The notes beneath the pieces were generated by a model. That model made no database searches and was not told the origin of the DNA. It worked only from the letters and a program-made list of their open reading frames with translations. DNA of 64,000 nt. Origin: Clitopilus passeckerianus (Eukaryota > Basidiomycota > Agaricomycetes > Agaricales > Entolomataceae). The translations under genes were made by a program, and so were the position numbers. Where the stretch lies: the NCBI GenBank assembly GCA_944990035.1, contig CALYLX010000145.1, positions 1 to 64,000 of the forward strand, written 5' to 3'. Shown piece after piece: positions 23,661 to 36,100 of the stretch (position 1 is the stretch's first letter; every line of letters begins with the position of its first letter).

Positions 23661-24973
23661 TTAGAAGGTTGTAATGTCGCATAGACTATCCGTTTCCAGC
23701 CGCCCGGCTTTGAGTTGCTTCAAATTCTTGCGGAGTTCTTTGAAGACCTCAACCTTCCCCTCTTTCTGTTGGCAGTTTGAGTATCCCAGAATCTTCCGAG
23801 AAACAAAAAACCATACCTGGATGGCTACCTTCCCTTGTACGCTCGGAATAGCGTAGAAGACCGTTTCGCGCACTTCAGGCCCGTCAGCACATACATATAC
23901 ACTTTCGGGAAGGCAGCGAACCTTTCACTTTCCCTTCACAGACAACCTTGAAGGCCTGAATCCCAAGGCCAGATTTTGGGACTTTAGTTCCACGGGGCGT
24001 TTTCTGTATCTTCCATTAGCAACCTGATTTATGGTTCAAATAACTGGGTTCAAATAACTGCTAACAACGAACACATTTCTTGTTGATCGCTTTTTGGATA
24101 TTATCCGCCATCATGAGACCCGTGAAGCATACAATTCGTGGCCGATACTTGCGAACTTTGGCTAGAAGAGCTGGGAAGTTGGCTACCATGTCCTCTTTCG
24201 AAGGGTCTCGAAGCTAGAAATATGGAGACTTACGTGTGCGAACATTTGGATCCAGTAGGAATAGGCTTACTGTGAAGACAGGGACAAGTTCCTTCTAGGA
24301 GAGATAAGGGTTAGAGAGGACTTGGGTCAGCGAAGACCATGCGACTTACTATACCGATACGGGATCGAAGGAGTGCACTCTCCTAACTTGGCGAGATTTC
24401 TAAGGAGGTAAGACCTAAAAATTGAGATAGTACCAGGTCCAGACCCCTTGGTGTTTCTAGAAAATTAACACATGATCGGTGAAGACAATGCCAGAAATGA
24501 TTGAGGCGGTTTTCAAAGTGGTGTCCAATTTCAAGAGAAATGTGGCCATGAACGTCTGAGGCAAAACACACAAACAGGTCACAGCTTGCTCACCGTCAAG
24601 TCATAGTCAATGACATCTAGAAGCACTTGTTCGTCCTCCTCGTCCTCTGATGGGTTATTTGAATCTTACGATGGCTCGTCCTGGGCCGCAGCGCTGAATC
24701 CTCGCTTGCCGCGGTAGGGCTGCCAATGTAGCTGGAGCGAGCATACGTCTTGCCTCGGATGAATTCACTCTTGCTTTCGGAAGATTGGCCCTGGGTTTCG
24801 AGTTACCATTGCTGCTTTTTACGCGTTTTCCTACTGTCCAGAAATTGGATGCAACGCAGCAAACGCGTCGCATGAGTGGAGGTGTCTTCCAGAACTCACT
24901 TCGGGGCTCCTTCAATGGACAAGTCTTCTTCCAGACCACTTTCATCCTTAGCCGCTGATTTACGTTTGGGCAT
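23661..24973 (-). pseudogene. Thymine/uracil-DNA glycosylase-like paralog A (probably defective)
   Basis: Members of the G/T(U)-mismatch DNA glycosylase (TDG/MUG) family flip and excise mispaired bases in base-excision repair. Starting at MPKRKSAAKDESGLEEDLS (24973), readable parts are DVIDYDLT (about 24610), EIGHHFENRLNHFWHCLHRS (about 24550-24490, the GHHF...N.FW..LH family block), KYRPRIVCFTG-like sequence (about 24150), KSGLGIQAFKVV (about 23960) and RETVFYAIPSVQGKVA, the family's late C-terminal block, ending at 23661. Where the catalytic GINPG loop should precede GHISLEIGHHF the sequence reads DVHG, so the catalytic Asn is missing. A TAG interrupts the exon after LEISPS (about 24388). 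It is paralogous to the gene at 27692-29129. Base-call error could explain the stop but not easily the missing loop. Confidence 0.65.
24033..24060 (-). repeat. 14-bp perfect tandem duplication in a TDG-like paralog A intron
   Basis: The unit GGTTCAAATAACTG occurs twice in direct succession, probably by slippage, in what looks like an intron. Confidence 0.8.
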
Positions 24974-25209
24974 ATTGCAAAAACTGCCTACTGGTGGATC
25001 TGCTGTTGTGGGGAGCAGAAAGAGGCTTAATTTTAAATTTCCAATCCCTGGAGTCGGCGACATTAAACCGAATTTTAGCGAGACGCGTCGCGTGAACCCC
25101 ATTTGGGCTGCCACTTTGACTCAGAAGGATATTATGATCGGGTCTTTTAGGCTGGCTGTTAACGTTTATCATGCGACGACGACGCCCACATACTTTCAGC
25201 CTTAGTGAC

Positions 25210-27021
25210 ATGCTATCATGGAGAAAGATCTCGGGTCTCCTTGGCGCATCCTCTCCAACAATAATCTGCTTTCCGACCCCACGAAAGAGTCCACACCCCG
25301 TTCGATCTATTATTGCCTGGTCTAGGAAGGCCTCGACCTCAACACAAATACTGAAACCAGACGGACGCTGGCTATGGAAAGATGAACTTCGTGAGCATGG
25401 CCGAACGGTGCTCATTCTTGGAAACCGAAAGGCAGACTAATATTTATTTCTCAGAACGCCACTCACGAACCATCAGCGTTACCTTGGATGCTGTAGCGGA
25501 AATTGCATGTGAGAAAATGTCAGCCAATCGATGCGTCAATATTGACAAGCTTGCCGAATACTGTCTCTCATTAATCAGCCTGAGCAGGAGCATATCATAA
25601 GGTTTATGCCCTTACCTGGAGACAGGAGACGAGCTTGTGGCTCGATTTCCTTGCAAGCTGGTTGAAGACATGCATCTCGCCACTGCTAGTGAGGTCGCAA
25701 CAATGGATTAATACCGCGAGGTCATCAAGCAGCCTGCGCCAAAAGTCATTGCCTGGAGCTCAACCCCTGAACTGAACCAGAAAGTTGGCTGGGACTTCAT
25801 TTTGATGGAACGGATCAGGGGCGAGTCCCTCGCTGACCACTGGCATACCATCAACTTTGAGCAGACAAGACCCGTCTGAAAGATATAATCCTCAACCAGT
25901 ACTATATTCTGCATCCGAACTTCTCTCAGATTGGAAGCATCTATTTCAAAGACGATGTCGCCCCCAACCTCCAGGATCGGCCATTGTATCGAATGCCTCG
26001 TCTGACTATCCCGATGAAGGCAGGTATCATTGGGCCTATAACTGACAGGCAATTCAAGTTCAATGGAGAGCTGGGCGTGAACGATCTTTGTGGACCATGT
26101 ACGTTCACATACCTTCTTGCAAATACCATGACCGTGAGCCATGACTTCAGGGAACGACATGGGATCTTTTCTTCAAGATATCTGCCGACTTGCTATCCGA
26201 CGAGTGGAATATCAATGCAACAGGGCAAACATACGACACTCTAGCGCCAGCCTCAGCCTCTCTAGGCAGGAGGATTTCCCTGTCGTTCGGAGACTTCTTG
26301 AAGAATGCCTCACGTTAGCACCCTGCATACCTGATCTACTCCGAAATCCTCAAGTCACCTTCCCGACCTTGTCGCACCCCGATTTGAACAGGTCGAACAT
26401 TCTTATCTCAACGTCCGACTACCGGGTTCAAGCCTACATCGACTGGCAAGGCGCCGCAGTGCTGCCCGTTTTGCAGGCAAATATAGTTCTTCAAGCGGTT
26501 CAGTACCAGGGCAGCTTCATAGAGATGCGTGGTCTCGACTTAGACAAGGATCCTTCTCTCCCCAAAACTTGAAAGCCGAAGAGGTGGAACAAGCAAAACA
26601 CGAGCTTCGACTTGCTAATCGTCAGCACCGCCTAATGCGGTTCCTAGCAGGACATTCTCCCGGTGTCTCAGTTGCTTGGGCAGATCCTTTCATTGTCCCT
26701 GTTCAAATGTTCTCTGACATCGTTCTACGTTACCGGGCTGATGGACCTGCCCCGCTGAAGAACTTTGTAAAGGAACTCGTTTCCGCCTGGCCAGATGGCG
26801 TCTCTTGCCCCGTCATCCGGACTCCAGCACAGTTTTATGAAGAGGCCACTGAGTACGTGCATTTTAGCGCTTTCGTGATACTCAGTTAGATCTTGTAGAC
26901 AATCTCGGGTGGGGGGGGATGGGTGGGTCTCTGATGCTGGTTACCTGATGCAAAGAGGTTATATGACGAGCTCAGGGAAAAGTGGTGCGAGAGAGGCTGG
27001 TGGGCCATTCCCGTTCGATGA
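25210..27021 (+). CDS. AIM9-like mitochondrial phosphotransferase (APH/protein-kinase-like fold), frame interrupted
   Basis: The first 45 residues (MLSWRKISGLLGASSP..., rich in Arg, Lys, Ser and without acids) look like a mitochondrial targeting sequence, followed by DGRWLWKDEL, the N-terminal block of yeast AIM9-like proteins. Further matches are ANRCVNIDKLAE (about 25525), LVARFPCKLVEDMHLATASEVATMD (about 25640-25712; ATP-binding lobe), APKVIAWSST and FILMERIRGESLADHW (about 25735-25845), then the catalytic HPDLNRSNILIS (Brenner-type HxDxxxxN, about 26375) and IDWQGAAVLP (metal-binding D-W, about 26440). A C-terminal block with LRYRADGPAPLK follows. The substrate is unknown. In-frame stops occur at 25437, 25711 and 25877, so it is a pseudogene or carries base errors. 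The 3' end after 26850 is uncertain. Confidence 0.75.
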
Positions 27022-27691
27022 TGGGATGTGGTGCTTTATCTAACGTAGATATCCCTGATTATATGTGTGACCATGTCCATAAGACCAAAGACTCTCCACT
27101 CACTAACATATCACGATTTGCCAATATGGCCACCCGGAAGCTACCACGCTTTAAACCCTTTGTTGATAAGATATCATTACTGCGGATCACTTTAATTTAG
27201 GTAGTGTGCAGATGTTGACCTTTGAATCAGTGTTATGATTGGGAGTCGATCAATGCTCAGGCTACGTCTTCTGAACATATCGGCTAATTCTCGACACCCT
27301 CCGATCTGGTGCGTGCCTCGCACCACTCTGTCAGCTCGGGTCGACAGTCCCCGATTGCTATCCCCAGTATCACGGAAAACACCTGGAAGGGGGCCCCAAT
27401 GGGCTTATTATTGTGATCAACAGCAAGACACCAAACCTCGTAGATAGCTATGGTGGCGTCCGAGAGTCCGATCTAGGCAGGGCTCGCCAGGAGCTCACCG
27501 ACTGGCGTACAGCCAATTTGGAGCCTCAGCATCGTTTTGAGCTCTTGTTCTATGGAAGGGAAGGTATAATTATGATTAGGGGTCTAATCTACATACTACG
27601 ATAGAGGAAACTGACGCTAAAGTACCCAATGAAGTATTATATAACTTGAGAATAATGGAGGAAATTTTGGGATTACTGTGATTCTTTGCAA
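27022..27691 (+). other. Gap with an orphan open stretch near 27400-27604
   Basis: Most of this stretch shows nothing. A plus-strand reading around 27413-27600 (NSKTPNLVDSYGG, RARQELTDWRTANLEPQHRF, ELLFYGRE) has protein-like composition but no start and no recognised family. It could be a gene remnant. Confidence 0.3.
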
Positions 27692-29129
27692 TCAGGGTGC
27701 AGAGACGATGTTCAATCGAGAGGTGTCTAGATTTCCAGACTTCTGACTGTTGAGCAGCTGATGGAGGTCTTTGAAGATTGCCACTTTGCCGTCCCTCTGG
27801 TTGGAGTGAATAAACCCAGGTCCAAGTGACGAGTGAGATTTAAGCTTCACCTGAGGGATGCGAACTAGCCCGGATGTACTTGGGACGGCATAGAATAATG
27901 TTTCGTGCGCAACTGAGGTTGCCGTTAGCGAGAACGGTCTATGTGGAGAAAATCCCCTGACCTTCAGGCCGCTCTTCACGAGTCCCATGGACCATCTTGT
28001 ACGACTGCAGGCCAAGTCCGGATTTTGCTGGCTTTACGTTACTCGCTTTCTGTTGTTAGTATACATCCTCCATCAGCCATGTCCTGGAGACAATGCAAGC
28101 ATGAACTGACGTACGTAGCGTTTGTTCATCTGAACCTGCACTATCCGGGCGTTATCTAAGCTCACGAAGCATAGAATGCGAGGCCGATATCTGTCGACTT
28201 TGGCGAGAAGCGTAGGTATGCCGTCAATTTTATCTTGCACCGACAGCTCACTCTCCTAAGCAGATGTCAGAGATAAGAGGAATGTGTAGTGGTGCTACAT
28301 AGATACATACCTCGGAGGTTGGCCGATCGACAAGGTCCGTCTGAACATGGTTTCAGCTTTCCTCACAAGACGTAGAAGGGCGATTGGTCACTCACTATCC
28401 CAAGCCGAAATTGTCCAGGCAGCTCGAATTCTTCGGTTGGTGAGGGTTGCTAGATGTAAAGCCTGTGATATTCGTTACTATTTTTTTCTGAATATGGTTT
28501 CGTGACAGATTGAGCACGCACCAGCCTGGTGGAGACAATACCAGAATTGGTTGGAGGCGTGTCCAAAATGGTGGCCTATCTCCGCCGACTTTCTTCCGGG
28601 ACTTCAACGGACATCAACAAGAAGACATTAGATTCTGCTGAGGAGCACTTACTTGATTCCGCAAAAAGGACTGTTATGAACTCTATGATTAAGGGCCAGG
28701 CGGCGTCAATGGCTTGATGGATTGACTTACCGTCCAAGTCGGAATCAATGACATCTTGGAGCTCTCGCAGATGTGCATATTTCTCTGGAGGTGCGTAACC
28801 CTTCGGGGTTCTTTTGACTCTCGAGACCGCAGATTTGGTAGAGGAAGCCTTCAGGGTGACTTTCTCATCGAGGTTGTCAACGTCTACCTTCGCCCGTGGG
28901 CTACTCTTATTCGAGAGGAGCGATGCCTTTCGTCAAGTTGTGTAGACCGCTGAGAATCATGTCCGAGTTTTCCGTCGTCGTCAGAGCTAACTTTTGCCCG
29001 TTTTCTCTGGCTTGAGGCCAAGCCGAAAGCGAATGAAGCAAGCGATGGTATCTGAGCTTCGGCAGAAGACGTGCAGTTTTCTTCGTTTTTGAGTAGATCT
29101 TCTATGTCTCCTGCTGCGCGCTTTGACAT
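27692..29129 (-). pseudogene. Thymine/uracil-DNA glycosylase-like paralog B (probably defective)
   Basis: Same family and exon plan as the paralog at 23661-24973, and better preserved. It runs from MSKRAAGDIEDLLK (29129), a charged N-terminal region and GYAPPEKYAHLRELQDVID (about 28805-28745, a fungal TDG pre-catalytic block), to SAEIGHHFGHASNQFWYCLHQAG (about 28590-28520). It continues with PTEEFELPGQFRLGI (about 28430), TDLVDRPTSE (about 28340, the N-L-V-x-R-P-T motif), LAKVDRYRPRILCFV (about 28190), KSGLGLQSYKMVHGT (about 28000) and HETLFYAVPSTSGLVRIP, then a Lys-rich tail. Directly before PGRKSAEIGHHF the expected catalytic GIN is replaced; depending on the frame it reads VEV or R-stop-S. 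A missing C in the CCC run at about 28602 could restore the frame but not the Asn. Whether it is expressed is unknown. Confidence 0.65.
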
Positions 29130-29365
29130 ATTGCTTGCCTGAAGTGAAAGGAGGCTGTTCTGAGGCTTTCCAAACGTAAAGACAAACCTTAGGAACCGAG
29201 ACGCGCCGTCGCGTCACACTAAATGGCGCTTAGTCAGCCGCAAGCGTCGGACCGGACTGTGCCGGGGACGTCAACCATTCTCCCAACTGCCGAGCATCGT
29301 TTTCCGTTTCCCTTGTTCTGCCACGATACCTTGTTCTGCCATGGTAATCTTGCAAAGTCAAAGAT
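29130..29365. other. Short gap with an 18-bp near-perfect tandem repeat
   Basis: The unit CCTTGTTCTGCCACGATA at 29311-29328 is followed by a near copy at 29329-29346. This is the downstream flank of the P-loop ATPase gene and the upstream flank of the glycosylase-like paralog. No gene was seen. Confidence 0.6.
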
Positions 29366-30033
29366 TTAGTGCGAAATATCGACGACGGTACATGTAGACG
29401 CGCTATAGGTGGGGTCTTGTAATATCTGATAGCTCCAGAATCTGATAACCCTCTCTTCCAAAAGCCTCTGCTCCGACCTAAGCACCCGGAATGGGATCCT
29501 TAGGTCGTTCAGAATCTTCTTGAAGAGCTCGAAGCATTCGTTCTGCTTCTCAAGAAGCCGCACTCCATCATCCACCAGCCACTCAGGTACTGGCGCGAAT
29601 AACACAAAGACTGATTGTCGATAACCTGGTAGAGCGGCCTGGAATTCAGGCGACTCCACCAGGTGACCGAACCTTATCTGGCCCTCCGTAACGCTAGGCG
29701 CCTGGAGGACTGCGTAAACAATTGGGTCCACAGCCGAGCGGTCGCACAGCTGAATGGGACAGGTAATCCCTGCCTGTTCCTGCTCCAGGTGTGCTTTCAT
29801 GATTGCAACTTGCATTTGCAACGCACCCACGTCTTCACGTGTAAATCCATCACGAGCCATGACCTCGCGAGCGACTTCCTTCACCACTGCTGAGCCGCTA
29901 AGGCCTAACGCTTTGCTCAGTGCATTACATGTGGTTGTCTTTCCGGTCGACTATGAAGTTCCGTCGATATTTAGTACAGATTGAGTAGGGGAACGCTCAC
30001 TGATGGACCAACGAGGAAGATCTGCTTTCTCAT
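29366..30033 (-). CDS. Small P-loop ATPase/kinase (AAA_28/NadR-like)
   Basis: Exon 1 (30033-30001) encodes MRKQIFLVGPS and exon 2 (29950-29366) continues STGKTTTCNALSKALG after a 50-base intron, so the Walker A motif GPSSTGKTT is formed exactly across the splice junction. The mature protein is 205 residues. CDRSAVDPIVYA (about residues 85-97) resembles the D-R-[ST] region of NadR/AAA_28-type ATPases and small-molecule kinases. There is no signal peptide or membrane helix. The substrate is unknown; nucleoside or cofactor kinase-like activity is a family-level inference. It shares a 150-base divergent upstream region with the RdRP-helicase gene, which may co-regulate them. Confidence 0.85.
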
Positions 30034-30183
30034 GATTTTGGGGGCATCGGACTCTCAGGCCCTTGGCCTTTATATAGGCTTGTCAAATCAAATTTGCTTT
30101 TCTGCAAGCGCTCAAGAACTCTCATGTAAGCATTTTTGTTCTCGTGGTACACTGCGGCCTCCTGATTCTTCTCAGGTCCCATT
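30034..30183. promoter_or_regulatory. Bidirectional promoter between the P-loop ATPase and RdRP-helicase genes
   Basis: Only 150 bases separate the two ATGs. A TATATA sequence is at 30072-30077, about 107 bases before the RdRP ATG. The RdRP N-terminus could extend into this gap if a further exon exists. Confidence 0.5.
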
Positions 30184-33100
30184 ATGGTGCCTTACGTCCT
30201 CCAGCAGAGCCCGACGAAGGATGATACTTCATGGCGCTATTCAGTCCCTCCAACGGCCCTAGTTCCTCCCAAGAATCGCCCAACACTAGGAAAGATGATC
30301 CTCTTTACCGCAGAACAGATTAGCATCCAGATGGCCCCACTGCCGGCAAACCGCATTTTACGCGGTGACGACCCGTCGAAGTTCATCCTTTTGTCCTTTG
30401 GTGGCCTGCGATTTCCTGGATCAACTCTTCGTGACATGTCAGATTACATCGCACGGTTGCTGAAGGCCGGTATTTTCCTGAACGATGTGCAGTACCGGTT
30501 TTATCACCACAGCAATAGCCAACTGGTATGTTCTTGCTCTCGCCAATCGTTGACGACGACTGATGATCCATGAAGCGTGGAAGATCATGCTTTGTTCGTG
30601 AAGCAAATTCAGACGAAGAGCTTGATCGTAAAATCTACGCCTTGGGAGATTTTGGGAACATTATGAACGCGGCAAAACGTAAGTTGTTTTAATGACTCGA
30701 CTGTATCTGACGTGCTTACCGCAAACGACCAGGTGCCAAACGTATAGGGTTGTTGTTTTCCGAAGCGCAGCTGGATTGGCAGTTAGACCCGAGATACATT
30801 GAGGACATCGATGATATCAAAGACGGGATGAACTCTTCTCAGATGGATGTGGTCTCATCTCTAAGAGGCTTGCGGTTCAGCTTAGTCGATCAAAGAAGAT
30901 CATTCTGAGAGGAGTACGATATACGCCGACCATTTATCAAATCCGGCAAGTCCTACTTTAGCGAAGAGATACATGTGTTTACCTCCAATTCTGATTGGCA
31001 GGTATCTTGGGTACAAAGGAGTTCTGATGCTTCACCCTGAACTCAACGCTCCCGATAAACCGTTGGCACAGTTTCGAAAGAGTATGAAGAAATTCAAGAC
31101 GACTCAAGATTGGACCTTTTCAGTCGTCAATTTCTCCAAACCTTATACCTTTGGACGCCTCAACAACGACGTTATGGTTCTTCTCTCGAGCCTTGGAATC
31201 ACCGACGAAAAACTCAGGGCAAAGCAGCAAGAGTATTTTGACTGGATTCGAGCAGCCTCCGTCGACGCAATCAAGGCTGTCGATTTCCTCTGCGCGTTGC
31301 AAAACTACGACCTGGCAGAAAGGGTGCTACTTGATGGGCTCGACGATCCAACAGTCAAGGAGAAGGTGCGAAAAGTACAACTATCCGAAGTATCCAGCTT
31401 CAAGAGCGACAAGGGGCGGCCAAAGTCAAGAACATTTGTTCGGGACTCTCGTCGACTCTTTGGAGTCTGCGACCCTTATGGTGTTCTCAAAGAAGGCGAA
31501 GTCCACATTCGCATCACAGTCGGTCGAAAAGGCCCTGCTACGCCTATACATGGCGATGTTCTTGTGATCCGCAACCCCTGCCTTCATCCAGGTAATCGTC
31601 GCCCTCAGCTTTAAACATCCGACAAGCCTGTTAACTGATATCCAATAGGGGACTGCTTGAAGCTTCGTGCAGTTCATGATAACCGCCTCAACCATCTTGT
31701 CGACTGTATTGTGTTTGCCTCCGTAGCTCGCCCCGGACATCATTCCGCTCCATCAATGTCAAGCGGCGGAGACCTTGATGGTACGATATCTATTCTGAAA
31801 ACCGACGCATTCTAATCAATAGGCAGGTGATGAGTATTTTGTGTGTTGGGACAAGGACCTAGTGCCTACACGGGTAGTGGAGGTGAGAAGCTACTCTATA
31901 CTTCCGTTGCCAAGTTGATAGAAATTTTCCAGTCTTATGACTATCCCCCTAATAAAGAACAGAGGCCCATCAAACTTGAACGGTCTCATCTGATAGACCA
32001 CTTCGCAATGTACAGCGGGGCAGGGTAGGTGGCATTCATACGCCCACGACAGCTTCTGGAAATGTCTCTCCTTCTAGAGTCGCAAGGGTTGCATCTCTGC
32101 ATGCGAAATGGGTCCGCGCGAGCCCAAAGGGTGCTCTTAGTCCTGAGTGTCAAGAGCTCAACGCGCTTCATTCCCAATGTGTTGATGGTGCGAGAGTCAA
32201 GATTCCAGATCGGCTTACAAAACTGCCTGAGTTACCAGAGGGCTCAGATCCTTTCATTCTCGACCTTCTGGAGAATGATAGGGCAGAATTCGCTGAAGCT
32301 TTCATAAGCAAAAACGTAACTCTTGAGGTTGTGTCATCCCTGGACGCTGGCGGTGGAGAGCATCTCCTACGCGGACTGCTACAAAGCGAACAGAGTTCAT
32401 TATCGGAATTCGAGATGTTCAATCTCGCGAACGCCCTCGCAAGGCGTCTCTCTCTCGACACGTCATCATTCCTCCCCTACCTCGACATGTCAGCCTTGAC
32501 TTCCCAGCAAAAGCATGCCCTCAGCCTTTCCCTCGGTTTGGAGAGAAAGAGCACCCCTTCATCTGGAATTCTCTTCTTCGTTCGGACATTCTTCGGCCTC
32601 AGGATCTTTACCAACGGGCCTTGAATCGACCGTTCTCTATTCAACGACTTTATTCGTCAAAGCAGCAAGGACTTTATACCTTTTTCGAGTTTCTTCGAAT
32701 GGCGACCCAGGAATACACCAGGAAGCTACTGGTCCTCCAAGTAAGTTCCGCATTCTTTTGATGCAGTCAGGCAAGCTCAGTCCCTGAAGACAACAGCACG
32801 GTTCTCTATTGGGATCTTTATGCGGGGTCCTGTACCCTGGAATGAAGACACGGATGTCGGGCATAATGTTGTCGTTTGCTCATTCATGCCTTATACGGCG
32901 TCCAACCTCCCAGGCTATCGGCCGTGTACCAATGGTTATCGCCTCCATCTTGGAGATAACAACTTTCAGTTGTATAACAAGCAACAGAGCGACACGTTCG
33001 TCTTTATCAACCATGCACCTCGTGCGTCTAGTTCAGAGATTGCTGTGAGCATCGCTCTAGGGAAGATATCCGCAACTGTACAACGAGTACGTTTCGCCTC

Positions 33101-36100
33101 TGTTCCGACGTCCCCGCTCTGACATCTTGAATTCCTAGCAACTTGGAAGGCTAAGAATGGCACCAGTGATTGCTTTGGAATTGCACGTCGTGTCCAATCG
33201 AGATAGGGAAGCGCATCAACTATTTGACCTCTGGTTTGACCAGTAAGCGACGTAAGTAGAAGTTGATGCGCAGTGAGCTGACGACGCATTGCTGCCAGTG
33301 TACCTACCGAGGAATTTGTTAAACGCCTGGCTCGCCGACCTGAGCCATACACGAGAAATGATATCAATAACGTCGACTGGTCAAAGGAGGATCGCCGTGC
33401 CTTACAAGGTTCATTCTTTCAACTACCTGATCTCGTCAACACAGATGGCATCAGCCACAACACGCCTCCAGTGAACGAACTTGATCCCAAAAGCTGGCCA
33501 CAGCCGGGGGATCAAGTGGAGCAATGGCAGAGGCATGATGAACAGAGCATGTCGCGACACCTCACCACCAAAACGTCCTCAGAAATCGATGAAATCATGG
33601 CATTTGCCCTGGAACATAATGCGGAAGAGGAGATCTTCATGATATTTTATCATATAGCGTCTACCCCGCCTGCCGATCTGTCCATCCTTACCGAGTGGGT
33701 AGAGATACCCTGCCCTCGTCTTCTCCCTCCTCAAGATCTATCCGCCGACAGATGACTCTTCTCTCCCTCCTGCATTGCGGGAATCAGCTCACATTGTCAT
33801 TCGAAATCTGATTCGGTGCGCGAACGCACTTGGGTTCACGGTGTTGTCCACTTTGGAGAAGATTTCGATGTCTATCCGGGGGCTGGAAGCTGCCCAATAC
33901 TATGATCTTTTGATGCTCGTCTCGATGAGTGTTCGGTCTCAAGAGGTGGCCCGGGAGCTTCTACTCGTTCTCAACGATTTTCGAACTGACGAGTCCGATG
34001 GCCCTCTGTCCCCTACCGCAAAATATGGCAACAAACTCGCGCTATCAATTGCATTCGAGCGGGCTGAAGAGGCAGCTGACGAATGTCCTTGCGATGACTC
34101 GGGGCGACCGAAAAAGCAGAGAGCTGCCCCATCGCAGGTAAAGCTGCGCTGGGTGCCGGAAAAAAGGACACAGGTTACTGCTGAATATCGAGTTGATACT
34201 CGCCCATCTGCTCGACTTCATTCTCATGTCCGACTTCAGGCTGCATCAAAGCCTGCCAACCAATGGGCTCGGCCTTTAGTTCTTGACGGATTGGTTGTCG
34301 TTGCTTCGAAAGGAGAATTTAGGATTGAGCTCATGCATAACCCCCCTCCGGAAATGGAAGCGATGGACTGGACAATGTTTAACGCTGGGAGCATTGGTGA
34401 GAATACTTCCTGTCTGCTCGTCTGCTAGCGCTGAGGGAGCGATCCCTCAGCTACCTCAAGGGCAATGATGGATGCACTCCAGCGCCTGATCACCGAAGGA
34501 TCTGACTGTTGCAGATTTCACGGTGTCATCACTGGAGAGGTTGCTACGACAGAGGATATAAACGCCGCAGAAACGAGAACGGGCGCAAGTCGGGGTACAT
34601 CGGGACCTTCCAATTACGGTGGCTTGAATGCAAGTCAAATTGATGCCGTCCGCTCTTGCAGTGCGCCACTTTCATTGATATGGGGTCCTCCTGGTACGAT
34701 TTCCCGAAGTATTGGCGGCAGGTTTTTCTAATCTTCGGGCACAAGGTACTGGCAAGACAACCGTGGTAGTGCAGATCTTGAGGGTCCTACTGAAGGACGC
34801 TGTTACTGACGGCAGAAAGATCCTGATGTCAGCATCTACTCACAATGGTAAGCCCACGTTGTCACTCCTCTCAGCCATTATAACTGACTAGGGTGTTTAG
34901 CTGTCGACAATGTCCTTGAACGGTTCCTTAAGCTGAATGAGACAGAAGAACTCCTCACAGACCAGCAAATTCTTCGTGTGGCTACGGATCAATCCAAGGT
35001 TCATGAATCCTTAAGAAGTTATACGATTGATGCTCGCGTTGGTGGTGACTTGAATGAGAATAATCACCTTGCTAAAAAAGCGCGCGAGCGGGTTGAAAAC
35101 GCCATCCTTGTATTCACGACTTGCGCAGGTAGGAACGCTCTGATTTGTGCACGAACACAAACTTATTTGTACCTCCAGGAGCCGGCCTTGGTACCCTTCG
35201 GAAGCAAGACTTTGATATCGCTATCATTGATGAGGCTTCACAAATAACTGAGCCGACTGCTCTGATCCCCTCGTCAAGGGCATTAAGAAGGCGGTGATGG
35301 TAGGAGATCAGTATGTCACCCTCCCTTGAGTTTTACTTGGCTATTTTTGTTGACAAGTTTCTAGCGTACAACTGCGACCTACAGTCCGGAAAATGGGGCG
35401 GGTTCTCGAACTGGATGTGTCTCTCTTGGAGAGAATCTATACACGTCTCGATCACCCGGATCTGCGCAAAACAATGCTTGATGTGCAATACCGGTCTCCG
35501 AGAGAACTCATGGCGTTTCCATCGCAAGAGTTCTACGAGGGACGCCTCGGTACTGGCCTTCAGAACAGTGCCGAAATCCTCAGTGTTTTGCGTGTATCAG
35601 CATTCCCCTGGCCACGTATGGGATATACGGCGAAGCCAACGGTTTTTATACCTTGTGCTTCTGAAGAGGACATGGGAGGGATGTCCAAAAGCAACCTTGG
35701 GCAGGTTGAATTGATCAAGCATATTCTACCATTGCTCCGAAAAGAAGTCCCAGGTACCGAAGAGGACATGGTAGAGCGGCTGAAGGAACTCAAGATTACT
35801 ATCCTCTCACCCTACACCAAGCAGATACAGGCCTCCGTAGTCGCGTTCCCAACACTCCATGCTACACCATCGATTCCTTCCAAGGCAGAGAAAGCGACGT
35901 CATCATCTTCACCTCTGTCCGCTGCAATTCTGATCTGGATATTGGTTTTCTGGAGGATGCGAGACGACTGAATGTGATGTGGACGCGAGCCCGGATTGCC
36001 CTGATCATTATTGGAGACCGCCTGACCCTCTCAAGTAGCGAACTCTGGAAGCGGGCTCTAGCTGCTTGCAGCGAGGTCACAATTAAATTACCTACACCAA

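Noticed and set aside
26905..26930. Run of nine Gs as a regulatory G-quadruplex element
   Set aside because: A single long G run in a probable intron does not make four tracts and is a typical place for base-call error.
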